Below the pieces are notes generated by a model. The model did not search any database. It had not been told where the DNA came from and saw only the letters and a list, made by a program, of their open reading frames with translations. DNA of 64,000 nt from CAZYBU01 sp964645775 (GTDB taxonomy: Bacteria > Spirochaetota > UBA4802 > UBA5550). The translations under genes were made by a program, and so were the position numbers. Numbering within the stretch: position 1 is the first letter of the stretch; each line of letters opens with the position of its first letter. Positions 7,505 through 17,181 of the stretch are shown piece by piece. The stretch lies in NCBI GenBank assembly GCA_964645775.1, contig CAZYBU010000013.1, positions 1-64,000 of the forward strand. The letters are read 5' to 3'.

Positions 7505-9214
7505 ATGAAGATTATTGTCTTCCTACAGTCCACCGGGGGTCTGGCTTTTCTCCATTTCACCCAGACCATCCTTTTCGCGATGATGGTTTATATTCTTACT
7601 GCGGAATATATTCGTACCCGAAGGGATGACCTGATTTATAAACTTGTCGCCTCGGCCAGTATTACCGGTATTAATATCGTGACCACAGCCGTTCTGGTCC
7701 TTGAGGTCTTCTATAATAGGGTCGTATCGCAGGTATACCTTCCTCTCATACTTAACGCTGTTTTCGCCATTATCGTCCTTGCTCTTGCCCGGGCTTTTGT
7801 CTTTGATCATGTGAATAATCAGAAACGTTTCAATTGTCTGATTCACGGCGGGATGCTCCTTGTGCTGGTTATCTACGTGATCATGCAGATATACTGGCTT
7901 TTTATTTATAAGCAGGGAATGGTCTTTGGAAAGTCGGTTCTTCAGTTTGTATTCTCTCTATTTTTTCTGGGGATGCTTGTCTATTCCATTTATGTTATCA
8001 TACGGTACAGAAAGACTTACCGCATCCGCCTGGTAACGGCCTTCGCTTCGATCGTGGTTGCGCAGTTCGTTAATGTCTACGGCACTGTTGTGGATGACCT
8101 CCCCGGATGGCTGGCCGTGGCCAGGGCCGCGGCCCCCATCCTGGTCCCGACGATGTTCGGCAGTGTCATCTTTAAGGAACTGATAGAAAATGTCGTGACC
8201 ATGGTGGAACATCTGAGGAATGTGCTGGATGACCAGAGAAACCTTGTTTTCGACCTTGTCAAAATGGGGGCGGACCTTTCGGTCATGTCCGATAACCTTG
8301 TCAGCATGTCTCGGGAAGGATGGCTTAAACTTTCATCCGTGGTACAGAACATCTACTCACAGGAACAGGACAGAGATAACTTTGTCCAGATACTGGATGC
8401 GGTAAAGGACGTGGCTCATTCCCTTGAAGGAGAGAGCGCCCGGACTATTCCGTTACCGGAACAACGTTTGGAATTTGAGGGATTCTCCGACTCGCGGAGA
8501 AAGGAGATTATTGAAAGTATGGAAGGTGTGACCGCTGTTCTGAGGAGGTCCAGGGACTCCATCGGTGACGCTTCTGAACGGCTGCAGCAGATCAACCATT
8601 CCATGGAAGGGATATACTCCTACCTTTCGGAGATCGAAGATATATCTGATAAGACAAACATGCTGGCCCTGAACGCTTCCATTGAGGCGGCAAGAGCCGG
8701 GGAACAGGGCAAGGGATTTTCCGTGGTTGCTCAGGAGGTGAGCAAACTGGCGGACCAGTCCCAGAAAAGCACAGACAACGTGAGCGGTATGATTCGGCAG
8801 CTGGTGGATGGAACCCGTTCCCTGAACCGGGACCTTGAGGCGGGCACATCGGAAATGAAAAATGTCCTGCAACGAGTTCAGGGGGTTATTGATCTTCTCA
8901 CCTCAGGAGATGAGAAAGGGGAAGTTATGGCCAGGGAGCAGGATAGATACTCATCCATACGTGAACTGATCTCTGAGAACGCATCACTTGTCAGGGATGA
9001 TATTGGACGGGCCCGGTATCTGATCGAGAAGAATCAGGAACACGGACAGCAGATGAAAGACTCCATCAGCCGACACATTCATGAGATTGAAGCGATCGCC
9101 GGTATCAGTGATGAACTGAACGGAATGATCTCTGACCTGAATGATAAGACTAACAGGATGATAACAAAGGCGGAATCACTGGAAACAATAACCGGCGGGA
9201 AATCCGCGAAATGA
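7505..9214 (+). CDS. Membrane methyl-accepting chemotaxis-type protein
   Basis: 569 residues. About six to seven membrane helices occupy residues 1-230. They include no periplasmic ligand domain, and HAMP is not evident. A long coiled coil then carries a good MCP signalling tip at about 378-420 ([24 protein letters not shown], then [13 protein letters not shown]), the region that contacts CheA and CheW. The sensor is therefore probably the membrane bundle itself, as in 7TM-type receptors that sense membrane or redox state. It follows the TauE-like gene by 19 nt, and another MCP-like gene follows. Confidence 0.8.
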   Translation: MKIIVFLQSTGGLAFLHFTQTILFAMMVYILTAEYIRTRRDDLIYKLVASASITGINIVTTAVLVLEVFYNRVVSQVYLPLILNAVFAIIVLALARAFVFDHVNNQKRFNCLIHGGMLLVLVIYVIMQIYWLFIYKQGMVFGKSVLQFVFSLFFLGMLVYSIYVIIRYRKTYRIRLVTAFASIVVAQFVNVYGTVVDDLPGWLAVARAAAPILVPTMFGSVIFKELIENVVTMVEHLRNVLDDQRNLVFDLVKMGADLSVMSDNLVSMSREGWLKLSSVVQNIYSQEQDRDNFVQILDAVKDVAHSLEGESARTIPLPEQRLEFEGFSDSRRKEIIESMEGVTAVLRRSRDSIGDASERLQQINHSMEGIYSYLSEIEDISDKTNMLALNASIEAARAGEQGKGFSVVAQEVSKLADQSQKSTDNVSGMIRQLVDGTRSLNRDLEAGTSEMKNVLQRVQGVIDLLTSGDEKGEVMAREQDRYSSIRELISENASLVRDDIGRARYLIEKNQEHGQQMKDSISRHIHEIEAIAGISDELNGMISDLNDKTNRMITKAESLETITGGKSAK

Positions 9215-9356
9215 TGAGTCTCTTCAATCAGCACAATCCCCGTTTTGTTCCGGTTGTCTCTTGGACCGTCTGAATAGTTTGTAAATAATCATTGTTGGAA
9301 TCGATGTTCTTTGATATGGATTGATTACATTTTCCAGGAAATTGATAAGTGAATAG

Positions 9357-11033
9357 ATGAATAACAGCAGGTTCTCGGAACACCTCAACGAGATCGCCGG
9401 AACCTTCCAGGAGATTGAGGAAACAGCCCGGAAGGTGAACAGGCTTTCTCTTGAAAGGAAAGAGCTCGCCCTTTCCATACAGGATGAGATGGAAGAACTT
9501 CAAAAACGTCGTGTTTTCCTGAGGGAGAACTACGGGACCGTACAGGAGAATATAGATTTTTCCCTGAAAGAGATCGAAAGTAACCTGGTTTCATTCCAGC
9601 AGAACGTCGAATATTTTTCCCAGGTCATATCATCCGTGGAATCGATAAGCGGGACCATGAACGGAATGAAAAACAGGATCGATTCCATGGTCCATATCGT
9701 GGATGATATACGTGACGACACGGATGAAATCTTTACCCTGGCCCTTACTGCGTCCGTTGTTTCCACCCGGTATACCCATACATCGGCCGTGTTCGATATC
9801 CTGGCGGACCGCCTGAATGAGATGTCGATTTTTATCGAGGATAATCTGAGTAAAATTCTTCAGGTAGTTGAACCGATTATCCGAGGGCTGGAAAGCATGC
9901 TCCAGGAGAACGAAGAGGTTCTGGGTGAAATCAAGAAAGGGTTTGATAATTTTCAGGAATTTCCCTCCATACTCAGGGAACAATTGAGTTCGGTCGAGGA
10001 GCTTAAGCGACGCTCCACGGATTCAGGGGAGAAACTGGAAAACCTGGGAGAAAGGCTGAATGACATCGAGGAGATGGTCGCTCAGATGGTACGGGACGCT
10101 GACACGGCCATCGGGGGATCGGAGAACGTGCGAAAACACGCTGTCCATATGGAAGAATTCAGCTCCGGGCTTATCGAGAAGTATACTACAGAAAAGATGC
10201 CGGATAGTGATATCTCCCGCCTGAAAGAAGAGGCCCTGGGTATAGGAGAGAATGCGAGAAACGTTAACGTCAGGTCAAAAAATCAGCTCGATTTTTCCAT
10301 TAACAGCGCTGAATATACCGATGATATTCAGTCCCATTCCCGGGAACTCCAGGAAATCATCGACAGCTTCAACAGCCAGTCCTCGGATAATAATATAATG
10401 GCCGATTCCATATCTCAAAACCTCTCGGTATTGACCGGACAAATCGATTCCATAGACAGAAGGATCGATGAGTCTGGAAAACGTATCAACAGTTTCCGGG
10501 AGGAGTACAGGCATATTGACGAAATTATATCTTTTTTGAAAGAAATCCTAAAATCCATGAACGTTATCGGAATGTATTCCCGGATCGAGTCTGCCCGGGA
10601 CCCGGAGGAATTCAGAGGATTTATGACTATCTCGGAGAACATCATAAAGCTGCAGGAGCAGATCCAGGAGAACATCCCGGGCATTGATGATAATATTCAG
10701 ACCATGGATGAGGTCATAGGAAAGATCATTGAAGGTTTTTCATCCATTTCCCGGGACTTCCGTTCCCTGGCCGGGAGCTCACGGGAAATCATCCAGAGAT
10801 TGAACCGCATCTCAACTATCAGTTCCGAATCAGAGAATATAACTCTGGCAATGAAAGAATCAACGCGAATGATAGTTGAAGGTCTGGATTCCATGCGTAC
10901 TTCCATTACCAGACTCAGTGAAGTGGTTAAGGAGCCCATAGAAGGTTCTGAGAGGAACATGGAACGCAGTAAACGAATAGAAGAGCTGGCCGATGAGCTC
11001 CTTGTCTATATGGAGCAGAAGACCGTGGAATAA
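9357..11033 (+). CDS. Soluble coiled-coil protein with two degenerate MCP-like tips
   Basis: A 558-residue all-helical protein without membrane segments. Two stretches resemble the MCP hairpin tip but have lost key residues. The first (about 120-162) reads IFTLALTASVVSTRY followed by FDILADRLNEMS. The second (about 398-440) reads MNVIGMYSRIESARDP followed by FMTISENIIKLQEQI. In true MCPs these would be [16 protein letters not shown] and VVAxEVxxLAxxS. It lies directly downstream of a real membrane MCP and could form mixed assemblies or act as a scaffold. No CheW or CheA gene is in the window. Function unknown. Confidence 0.7.
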   Translation: MNNSRFSEHLNEIAGTFQEIEETARKVNRLSLERKELALSIQDEMEELQKRRVFLRENYGTVQENIDFSLKEIESNLVSFQQNVEYFSQVISSVESISGTMNGMKNRIDSMVHIVDDIRDDTDEIFTLALTASVVSTRYTHTSAVFDILADRLNEMSIFIEDNLSKILQVVEPIIRGLESMLQENEEVLGEIKKGFDNFQEFPSILREQLSSVEELKRRSTDSGEKLENLGERLNDIEEMVAQMVRDADTAIGGSENVRKHAVHMEEFSSGLIEKYTTEKMPDSDISRLKEEALGIGENARNVNVRSKNQLDFSINSAEYTDDIQSHSRELQEIIDSFNSQSSDNNIMADSISQNLSVLTGQIDSIDRRIDESGKRINSFREEYRHIDEIISFLKEILKSMNVIGMYSRIESARDPEEFRGFMTISENIIKLQEQIQENIPGIDDNIQTMDEVIGKIIEGFSSISRDFRSLAGSSREIIQRLNRISTISSESENITLAMKESTRMIVEGLDSMRTSITRLSEVVKEPIEGSERNMERSKRIEELADELLVYMEQKTVE

Positions 11034-11046
11034 TTTTTCTGAACCG

Positions 11047-11080
11047 GGCAGGAATTGCTATTTTGAATTGACATCCTGCC
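11047..11080. promoter_or_regulatory. Inverted repeat overlapping the pyrB promoter
   Basis: Arms GGCAGGA (11047-11053) and TCCTGCC (11074-11080) are separated by 20 bp. The right arm starts directly after the -35 hexamer. It could be an operator or part of the terminator region of the preceding gene. Confidence 0.3.
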
Positions 11081-11097
11081 TGCCACCGTCGTAGCAT
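11068..11097 (+). promoter_or_regulatory. Probable promoter of pyrBC
   Basis: TTGACA (11068-11073) and TAGCAT (11092-11097) spaced by 18 bp. The predicted start near 11104 leaves only about 5 nt before the pyrB ATG, with no ribosome site, so the message may be nearly leaderless. Confidence 0.45.
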
Positions 11098-11108
11098 TAC
11101 TCCTCGAT

Positions 11109-12062
11109 ATGGGTTCTCTACGACATAAAGATCTCATAGATATCGAGTCTTTGACAACAGATGAAATTAATCTTATCTGCAGGTCGGCGCGTTACTTCAA
11201 GGATGTTTTTACCCGTTCCGTTAAGAGTGTCCCCATCCTGCGGGGAAAGACAGTGTGCAGCCTCTTTTATGAACCCTCAACCCGGACTCGAACCAGTTTC
11301 GAACTGGCGGCTAAGAGGCTCTCGGCTGACCTCATTAATATTACTGTTTCAACTTCAAGTGTGGTGAAAGGGGAATCCCTCATCGATACCGTGCATACAG
11401 TGGAAGCCATGAAGGCTGACTATATCGTGATACGGCATGCGGCGTCCCTGGCGCCGCATTTTTTATCCCGTAATATTGAGGCCTCGATCATAAACGCGGG
11501 TGACGGGCAGCATGCTCATCCTACCCAGGCTCTGCTCGACACCTTCTCCATCCTTGAGCTTCAGGAGAGTCTGGAGGGTCTTACTATCGGGATCGTGGGT
11601 GACATTCAGCATTCCCGTGTTGCCCGTTCCGACATCGAAGTCTTTAAACGCCTGGGTGCCCGAGTTATACTCTGCGGACCGCCCACCCTGGTGCCTGACA
11701 CATTTTCCAGCTACGGAGTGGATATCAGCCATAACCTGGATGACATAATCCCGGAACTGGACGTGGTTAACATGCTACGTATGCAGCGGGAACGTCAGCA
11801 GGGGGCCATGATCCCCTCTATTCGGGAATATTACAGGCGTTTCGCACTGACCCGGGAACGGATGAACCGATGCAAAAAGGACATCATTATTATGCATCCT
11901 GGACCCATTAACAGGGGAATTGAAATTGATCATGAGGTTGCAGACAGTCCCAGGGCTATCATCAATGAACAGGTGACAAACGGGATAGCGGTCCGTATGG
12001 CAATATTCTACCTCCTGGCCGGGGGAACTCCCCTGGAGGACCCGGTGGAGAAATCAGAATGA
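11109..12062 (+). CDS. pyrB: Aspartate carbamoyltransferase catalytic subunit
   Basis: 317 residues of the ATCase family: condenses carbamoyl phosphate with aspartate, the first committed step of pyrimidine synthesis. The carbamoyl-phosphate loop STRTRTSFE (57-65) is intact, as are HPTQALLDT (near 137) and the C-terminal HPGPINRG (near 260). An insert-free length and the HAHPTQALLD motif agree with a class that can pair with dihydroorotase; no regulatory pyrI is nearby. The downstream pyrC overlaps by 4 nt (ATGA), so the two are translated together. The promoter is very close to the start codon. Confidence 0.95.
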   Translation: MGSLRHKDLIDIESLTTDEINLICRSARYFKDVFTRSVKSVPILRGKTVCSLFYEPSTRTRTSFELAAKRLSADLINITVSTSSVVKGESLIDTVHTVEAMKADYIVIRHAASLAPHFLSRNIEASIINAGDGQHAHPTQALLDTFSILELQESLEGLTIGIVGDIQHSRVARSDIEVFKRLGARVILCGPPTLVPDTFSSYGVDISHNLDDIIPELDVVNMLRMQRERQQGAMIPSIREYYRRFALTRERMNRCKKDIIIMHPGPINRGIEIDHEVADSPRAIINEQVTNGIAVRMAIFYLLAGGTPLEDPVEKSE

Positions 12063-13336
12063 AGATTATCATAAAAAACGGAAGGGTCATAGATCCTCTC
12101 TCCGGAACGGACAGTAAGAATGATGTGTTGATTGAGGACGATCGTGTCGTTCGCATGGCGCCGGAGATCGATGTGCCGGATGACGCGGGAAGCATCGACG
12201 CCATCGACTGTCTGGTTCTGCCCGGACTTGTTGATATGCACGTCCACTTTCGGGAACCGGGCCGGGAGGACGTGGAGACCATTATCGGCGGTTCCCGTTC
12301 CGCTGCCCGTGGAGGTTACACATCGGTCTGTACCATGCCCAACACGGATCCGGTAATCGACAACCAGGCCCTGGTGCGGTTTATCCGTTTCGAGGCGGAG
12401 AACGGGCCCATAAACGTGTTTCCCGTGGCCGCGGTTTCCCGGGGCTCGAAGGGAGAACAGCTCGCGGAGATGGGCGAACTCCTTGACGCGGGTGCCGTTG
12501 CCTTCTCCGATGACGGCCTGCCCGTGATCAGTTCACGGTTCATGAGAAGGGCGCTGGAATACGCCCGCATGTTCGATGTCCCCATACTGGTACACGAAGA
12601 AGATCTTTCACTGAGCGATGAGGGCATCATGAACGAAGGTGTCAACTCCACGCTTCTGGGCCTGAAGGGGATACCGGCCGAATCGGAGGAGGTTATGATC
12701 GCCCGGGACGTTTTGCTGGCAAGGCTCACGGGCGGGCGTCTTCATATTCAGCATGTCTCTTCCGCAGGGTCCGTGGATATTATTCGGCGGGCGAAGGAGG
12801 AGGGGTTGAAGGTCACCTGTGAGACCGCGCCCCATTATTTTACTCTTACGGATGACGCCATTGCTGAGCATCTCTCCATGGCCAAGATGAAGCCCCCCCT
12901 TCGGACCGAAAGGGACAGGGATGCCATTATCCATGGACTGAAGGATGGGACGATCGACGCCATCGCCACGGACCACGCTCCACACTCCATGCAGGAGAAA
13001 ATGCAGGAGATAATGTATGCTCCCTTCGGGATTATCGGCCTGGAGACGGCTGTTCCCCTTATTATAACGGAACTTGTTAAAAAGCATGGTTTTGAATACC
13101 TGGATGTCTTTTCCAGGGTGACGTCGATCCCGGCAAAGATATTGAAACTGGACCGGGGATACCTATCCGAAGGAGGGCCGGCTGATATTACGATAATTAA
13201 TCCTGAGAAACGGATAACCGTGGACGATGACTTCTTCGCATCCAGGAGTCGAAATTCTCCCTTCATAGGCCGGGAGCTGTTTGGCTCCGTGGAGTATACC
13301 ATCTGCAATGGAAATCTGGTTCATCCCTTTCGGTAA
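12059..13336 (+). CDS. pyrC: Dihydroorotase
   Basis: A 425-residue class I dihydroorotase, which closes carbamoyl-aspartate to dihydroorotate. Zinc ligands are in MHVHFREPGRED near residue 60. IHTQHVSS-type (here LHIQHVSSAGS) near 228, CETAPHYFTLTDD near 256 and the ATDHAPHSMQEK motif near 302 complete the active site. The lysine-type metal bridge position is occupied in this family by D or K and cannot be settled by eye. Coupled to pyrB. No further pyrimidine genes follow; a 400-bp region precedes the nqr operon. Confidence 0.95.
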   Translation: MKIIIKNGRVIDPLSGTDSKNDVLIEDDRVVRMAPEIDVPDDAGSIDAIDCLVLPGLVDMHVHFREPGREDVETIIGGSRSAARGGYTSVCTMPNTDPVIDNQALVRFIRFEAENGPINVFPVAAVSRGSKGEQLAEMGELLDAGAVAFSDDGLPVISSRFMRRALEYARMFDVPILVHEEDLSLSDEGIMNEGVNSTLLGLKGIPAESEEVMIARDVLLARLTGGRLHIQHVSSAGSVDIIRRAKEEGLKVTCETAPHYFTLTDDAIAEHLSMAKMKPPLRTERDRDAIIHGLKDGTIDAIATDHAPHSMQEKMQEIMYAPFGIIGLETAVPLIITELVKKHGFEYLDVFSRVTSIPAKILKLDRGYLSEGGPADITIINPEKRITVDDDFFASRSRNSPFIGRELFGSVEYTICNGNLVHPFR

Positions 13337-13737
13337 TCTCTAATCAAAAAGATATAAAAAAGTCTTATTCTGTGGTTGAATGTCTGAATCCCGTTATCGC
13401 ACCTGTACCGGGATTGAAGAAAGATCCGACCTTGTTAGGGTGTCATCATAAAATTTTAACGAAATCGAAGAGGAAAGGATTATTTCGACTCTGAATGAAA
13501 CGGATCGGATGAAGAAAGATTCAATGGTATATCGTTACGTAATCATTAATTATTACTGAAGACGTTTTGTTTGTTAAGATGAGTGTTGCCAGGGTTTGCC
13601 GTCGCCTTCGCCGGCGGGGATAACAGAGTTTTATTGCAAACAAAGTTAAGGAATAAATACTGTTGAATAATATTTATTGACACCCGTATTCAGTGTTAAA
13701 AAACTGTACGCAATTCGTATTAAATATGGTATGAACG
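13337..13737. other. 400-bp intergenic region before the nqr cluster
   Basis: No convincing gene. Two short readable pieces occur, one ending near 13437 and one from about 13460 to 13559 (reading NEIEEERIISTLNETDR), which may be chance or old coding remnants. A GC-rich stem (CCGTCG/CGGCGG) lies near 13600-13618 without a T-run. A TTGACA at 13677-13682 could be the -35 of the nqr operon promoter, but no good -10 is found at the right distance. Confidence 0.4.
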
Positions 13738-13920
13738 ATGATTCAGATCATTATTCCCGCATGTCTTATCATGCTTTTCTTCAGCCTCTCTCTTTCCCTG
13801 AAAACCCTTTTCGGAAAGGAGACTCCGGCTGACCCAGAAAAATGTTTCGAGGAGCGGCAGACCACAAATTGCAGTATGTGCGCCCTGCATGGCTCCTGTA
13901 ACCGGGGACTGTCCCGATAA
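13738..13920 (+). CDS. Cys-rich single-span peptide, candidate NqrM-like maturation factor
   Basis: 60 residues: one N-terminal membrane helix (about 3-24), a short linker (FGKETPADPEK) and a cytoplasmic-type cluster of four cysteines (C36, C45, C48, C54). It sits 25 nt upstream of nqrA in the same direction. NqrM (DUF539), needed to insert the Fe centre between NqrD and NqrE in Vibrio, has the same plan of one helix plus four clustered cysteines, but in Vibrio it lies downstream of nqrF and its spacing differs (SCGG, then CxCxxxC). I therefore call this a candidate analogue by position and architecture, not by clear homology. The ribosome site is weak. Confidence 0.6.
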   Translation: MIQIIIPACLIMLFFSLSLSLKTLFGKETPADPEKCFEERQTTNCSMCALHGSCNRGLSR

Positions 13921-13945
13921 CAATCACAGATAGTGAGAGTGCGAG

Positions 13946-15310
13946 ATGGGCGACTATAAACTGAAAGATACCTTTAATATCCGTCTGGAAGGAAGGTCAG
14001 AGGACTATATTATAAACGCCCCCTTTCCGGGTGAAGTTGCCGTAAAACCGATAGATTTCCGTGGTTTTGTCTCGAAGCTGGAAGTGGATGAAGGCGATCA
14101 TGTCAGGGTGGGGAGCCCATTGGTTTATCATAAAAGCAGCCCGGAGATAAAACTGACATCACCCGCTTCCGGTACCGTGAAGGAGATTAGAAGGGGTGAG
14201 CGTCGTGTCATCGAAGAGATTGTGATTACAACGGACGGCAAACAGACGGCGCAGAAATTTTCCCTTCCCAAAAAGAAGATCGAGGAGATGGATTCCGGGG
14301 AGATAATAAAAGTTCTGAAAAAGTGTGGCCTCTTCGCTTCTTTAGTTCAGCGTCCCTTCGGTAAGGTTGCCGAACCGGATGCTGTTCCCAGAGATATCTT
14401 TATCTCGGCAATGGATACCGCGCCCCTTGCTCCCCGGATGTCCCTTATCATGGACTGTAACGATCCCAGTTACCAGACCGGGCTTAATGTTCTGAATCGG
14501 CTCACTACCGGGTCTGTTCACGTCTCTATAAACGGCCGATTTCCGGATGTTTGTCCCGGTATCCTGAACGCCGACTCCTGTGTTATTCACAGGTTCTGGG
14601 GACGTCATCCTGCCGGGAACGTGGGAGTACAGATTCATCATATATCCCCCATTAAAAACCGGAATGATATCGTCTGGACCCTTTCCGTCCAGGATGTAAT
14701 CCTTATTGGAAGACTGTTCCTCCTGGGTAAGATCGATCCGGAGATCATCGTGGCTGTGGCCGGAACGTCGGCCAAACAGAGATGCTATTACCGGACCATC
14801 CTTGGAGCCCGGATAGACAGCTTTGTGGGTGAGGTCGAGGGTGGCGAAGAAGAAATCCGGTATATTTCAGGTAATGTTCTTACCGGCCGTAAAGTGAAGA
14901 GAGAGGGATATGTCGGACTCTTCGACAATATTGTTATGGTTATCCCGGAACCGAAGGGAATTCAGTTTCTGGGATGGGCCAGGCTGGGACTGAACAAAAG
15001 AAGTTTCTCACGGACATATATATCATCTTTCTTTAATTACGGTGGTCGTTTCCGGGAGGAAGCCGCGGCCAATGGTGCCGTGCGTCCCTTTATCGCCACA
15101 GGCATGCACGAGGACGTTCTTCCCATGGATGTGTATCCGGTCTTCCTGATGAAGAGCATTATCGCAGAAGACATCGAGGAGATGGAAAAACTCGGAATAT
15201 ACGAGCTGATCGAAGAAGACCTGGCTCTCGTCGAGTATGTGGACCCCTCCAAACAGGAATTCCAGCAACTGCTCCGAAAGGGGCTCGATCTGATTGAGAA
15301 AGAGGGTTAA
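13946..15310 (+). CDS. nqrA: Na+-translocating NADH:quinone reductase subunit A
   Basis: 454 residues, the peripheral cytoplasmic subunit of Na+-NQR, implicated in quinone interaction. It resembles RnfC in its barrel-like N-terminus (IDFRGFVSKLEVDEGDHVRVGSPL) but has the NqrA-specific stretch HPAGNVGVQIHHISPI near residue 228 and lacks the RnfC 4Fe-4S cysteine motifs. This distinguishes the complex from Rnf. It opens the six-gene nqr cluster, in which adjacent genes overlap or are separated by 1-25 nt. Confidence 0.93.
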   Translation: MGDYKLKDTFNIRLEGRSEDYIINAPFPGEVAVKPIDFRGFVSKLEVDEGDHVRVGSPLVYHKSSPEIKLTSPASGTVKEIRRGERRVIEEIVITTDGKQTAQKFSLPKKKIEEMDSGEIIKVLKKCGLFASLVQRPFGKVAEPDAVPRDIFISAMDTAPLAPRMSLIMDCNDPSYQTGLNVLNRLTTGSVHVSINGRFPDVCPGILNADSCVIHRFWGRHPAGNVGVQIHHISPIKNRNDIVWTLSVQDVILIGRLFLLGKIDPEIIVAVAGTSAKQRCYYRTILGARIDSFVGEVEGGEEEIRYISGNVLTGRKVKREGYVGLFDNIVMVIPEPKGIQFLGWARLGLNKRSFSRTYISSFFNYGGRFREEAAANGAVRPFIATGMHEDVLPMDVYPVFLMKSIIAEDIEEMEKLGIYELIEEDLALVEYVDPSKQEFQQLLRKGLDLIEKEG

Positions 15311-15311
15311 G

Positions 15312-16463
15312 ATGAAGATACGTGAACACTTTGAAAAGGGTGGAAAACTGGAGCGCTTTTACCCCCTTTACGAGATGGCTGTCGGCCTTTTGATGATCCC
15401 TCCCCTGCCCACCCAAAAGGGCGCTCATATCCGCGATCATTACGACATAAAGAGGATGATGGTATCTGTCATCTTCGCGGGCACTCCGGCCTTTATATTC
15501 GGTATTTATAACGCCGGGTACCAGCATTTCGCCTCCATCGGCGTGGAAGCTTCTCTCCTTGAATGTTTCATTGAGGGGTCATGGCTGGTGCTCCCTGTCT
15601 TTGTTGTTGTCTACGCCGTGGGAAGCTTCTGGGAGATGCTCTTCGCCATCGTTCGAAAGGAAGACATTGCCGAGGGATTCCTGGTTACCGGTTTTCTCAT
15701 TCCCTGTATCGTGCCTCCCACCATTCCCCTGTGGCAGGTGGCCGTGGCCACGTCCTTCGGGATAGTTATCGGTAAGGAGGTCTTCGGCGGCACCGGAATG
15801 AATGTCTTTAACCCGGCCCTGGTGACCCGGGCCTTTCTTTTCTTCGCCTATCCCGGGTCTATCTCCGGGGACAAGGTCTGGACTTCCCTCGGTGATAAGG
15901 TTGTGGATGGATACACCATGGCCACTCCCCTCTCCGTGGCCTCGGCCGGGCCGGAAACCGGTATCGTACAGGCTCTGTCGGAGCACGGGTACACATTCTG
16001 GAACATGTTCATCGGTCTTATACCGGGTAGTATCGCGGAGACATCGGCCCTTATGATACTTCTCGGGGCCATTTTCCTCCTTATTAACGGCGTGGCTGAC
16101 TGGCGCATTATGCTCTCGGTCTTCGCGGGAGGATACATCATGGCCCTGATTTTTAATCTTATCGCGCCCTCCAGCAGTCACTTCTTTGCCCTTCCGGCCC
16201 ACTATCACCTGGTCATGGGCGGATTCGCATTCGGCGCGGTCTTCATGGCCACGGACCCGGTATCTGCCTCAGATACGAGGATAGGGAAATATATCTACGG
16301 ATTCATGATTGGCTTGCTGGCCATACTGGTCCGGGCCGTGAACCCGGCCTATCCCGAGGGGATGATGTTATCTATTCTCTTTATGAATGCCTTTGCTCCC
16401 CTCATCGACAATGTCGTGGTCTGGAGAAACATTCAGAGGAGGCTGAAACGTGCGTCAGAATAA
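15312..16463 (+). CDS. nqrB: Na+-NQR subunit B
   Basis: 383 residues from ATG 15312, which has GAGGG upstream; a TTG further upstream in nqrA is less likely. A polytopic membrane subunit with about ten helices that carries covalent FMN and riboflavin and forms the Na+ path. The flavinylation site reads DGYTMATPL with Thr at about residue 205, corresponding to the DGxSGAT motif of Vibrio NqrB; the SG is replaced by TM here. FGGTGMNVFNPAL near 158 and FMATDPVSASDT near 312 are typical. One nt separates it from the nqrA stop. Confidence 0.93.
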   Translation: MKIREHFEKGGKLERFYPLYEMAVGLLMIPPLPTQKGAHIRDHYDIKRMMVSVIFAGTPAFIFGIYNAGYQHFASIGVEASLLECFIEGSWLVLPVFVVVYAVGSFWEMLFAIVRKEDIAEGFLVTGFLIPCIVPPTIPLWQVAVATSFGIVIGKEVFGGTGMNVFNPALVTRAFLFFAYPGSISGDKVWTSLGDKVVDGYTMATPLSVASAGPETGIVQALSEHGYTFWNMFIGLIPGSIAETSALMILLGAIFLLINGVADWRIMLSVFAGGYIMALIFNLIAPSSSHFFALPAHYHLVMGGFAFGAVFMATDPVSASDTRIGKYIYGFMIGLLAILVRAVNPAYPEGMMLSILFMNAFAPLIDNVVVWRNIQRRLKRASE

Positions 16464-17181
16464 CCGGTATACATTGATATTCGTGACAGCGACATCACTT
16501 ATCGCGGCTCTTATTCTTTCGATATCTTCCCAGAGTCTCAAGGGTCTTCAGGAGAAGAACGTGGAGCAGGACAGGAAGCAGAACATACTGGCGGCCGCCA
16601 ATCTGCTTGAAGAGGAGGGTTGCGATGACGTTGCCGTCTGTTACGACAGATATATTGAAAGTTATGTAATCGATTCGAGTGGGAAAAGAATTGATAACCC
16701 GGATAAACCGGCTCTGGATATCGATTTTGAAAAGCAGCTCGAAATGAAACCGGAGGAGAGAAGTCTCCCGATCTTTGTCAGTAAAAAGGATGGCAGGGTC
16801 GTTTTTTACATTATTCCCGTGGTGGGAAAGGGACTCTGGTCAACCCTCTACGGGTATCTGGCCCTGGAAAAAGACCTGAATACCGTCCGGGGAATCACAT
16901 TCTATAAGCATGCGGAGACGCCGGGCCTGGGATCTGAAATTGAGAAAGAATGGTTCCAGGATAATTTCAGGGGTAAGAAAATTTTTAATGAAAAGGGAAA
17001 CCTGGTTTCCGTTAAGGTCATCAAAGGTAAGGTGAATCCTGACATGAAAAACAGCGAACATCTTGTGGACGGGATCAGCGGCGCGACCCTGACCGGAGAT
17101 GGAGTGAATGAACTGTTAATGGATGTCCTGAAGATATACGAACCCTTCATCCGCATGAAGAGGGAGGATACCGATGAGTGA
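16450..17181 (+). CDS. nqrC: Na+-NQR subunit C
   Basis: 243 residues with a single N-terminal helix (about 8-25) and a periplasmic FMN-binding domain. The site of covalent FMN is DGISGATLTGDGV with Thr213; ApbE would attach the FMN but no apbE gene is in the window. HAETPGLGSEIE near 154 is family-specific. The GTG start at 16450 has GAGGAGG upstream and overlaps the nqrB end by 14 nt. The 3' end overlaps nqrD by 8 nt. Confidence 0.93.
   Translation: MRQNNRYTLIFVTATSLIAALILSISSQSLKGLQEKNVEQDRKQNILAAANLLEEEGCDDVAVCYDRYIESYVIDSSGKRIDNPDKPALDIDFEKQLEMKPEERSLPIFVSKKDGRVVFYIIPVVGKGLWSTLYGYLALEKDLNTVRGITFYKHAETPGLGSEIEKEWFQDNFRGKKIFNEKGNLVSVKVIKGKVNPDMKNSEHLVDGISGATLTGDGVNELLMDVLKIYEPFIRMKREDTDE

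Noticed and set aside
13595..13620. GC-rich stem as the terminator of pyrC
   Set aside because: No T-run on either strand and more than 250 nt from the pyrC stop.
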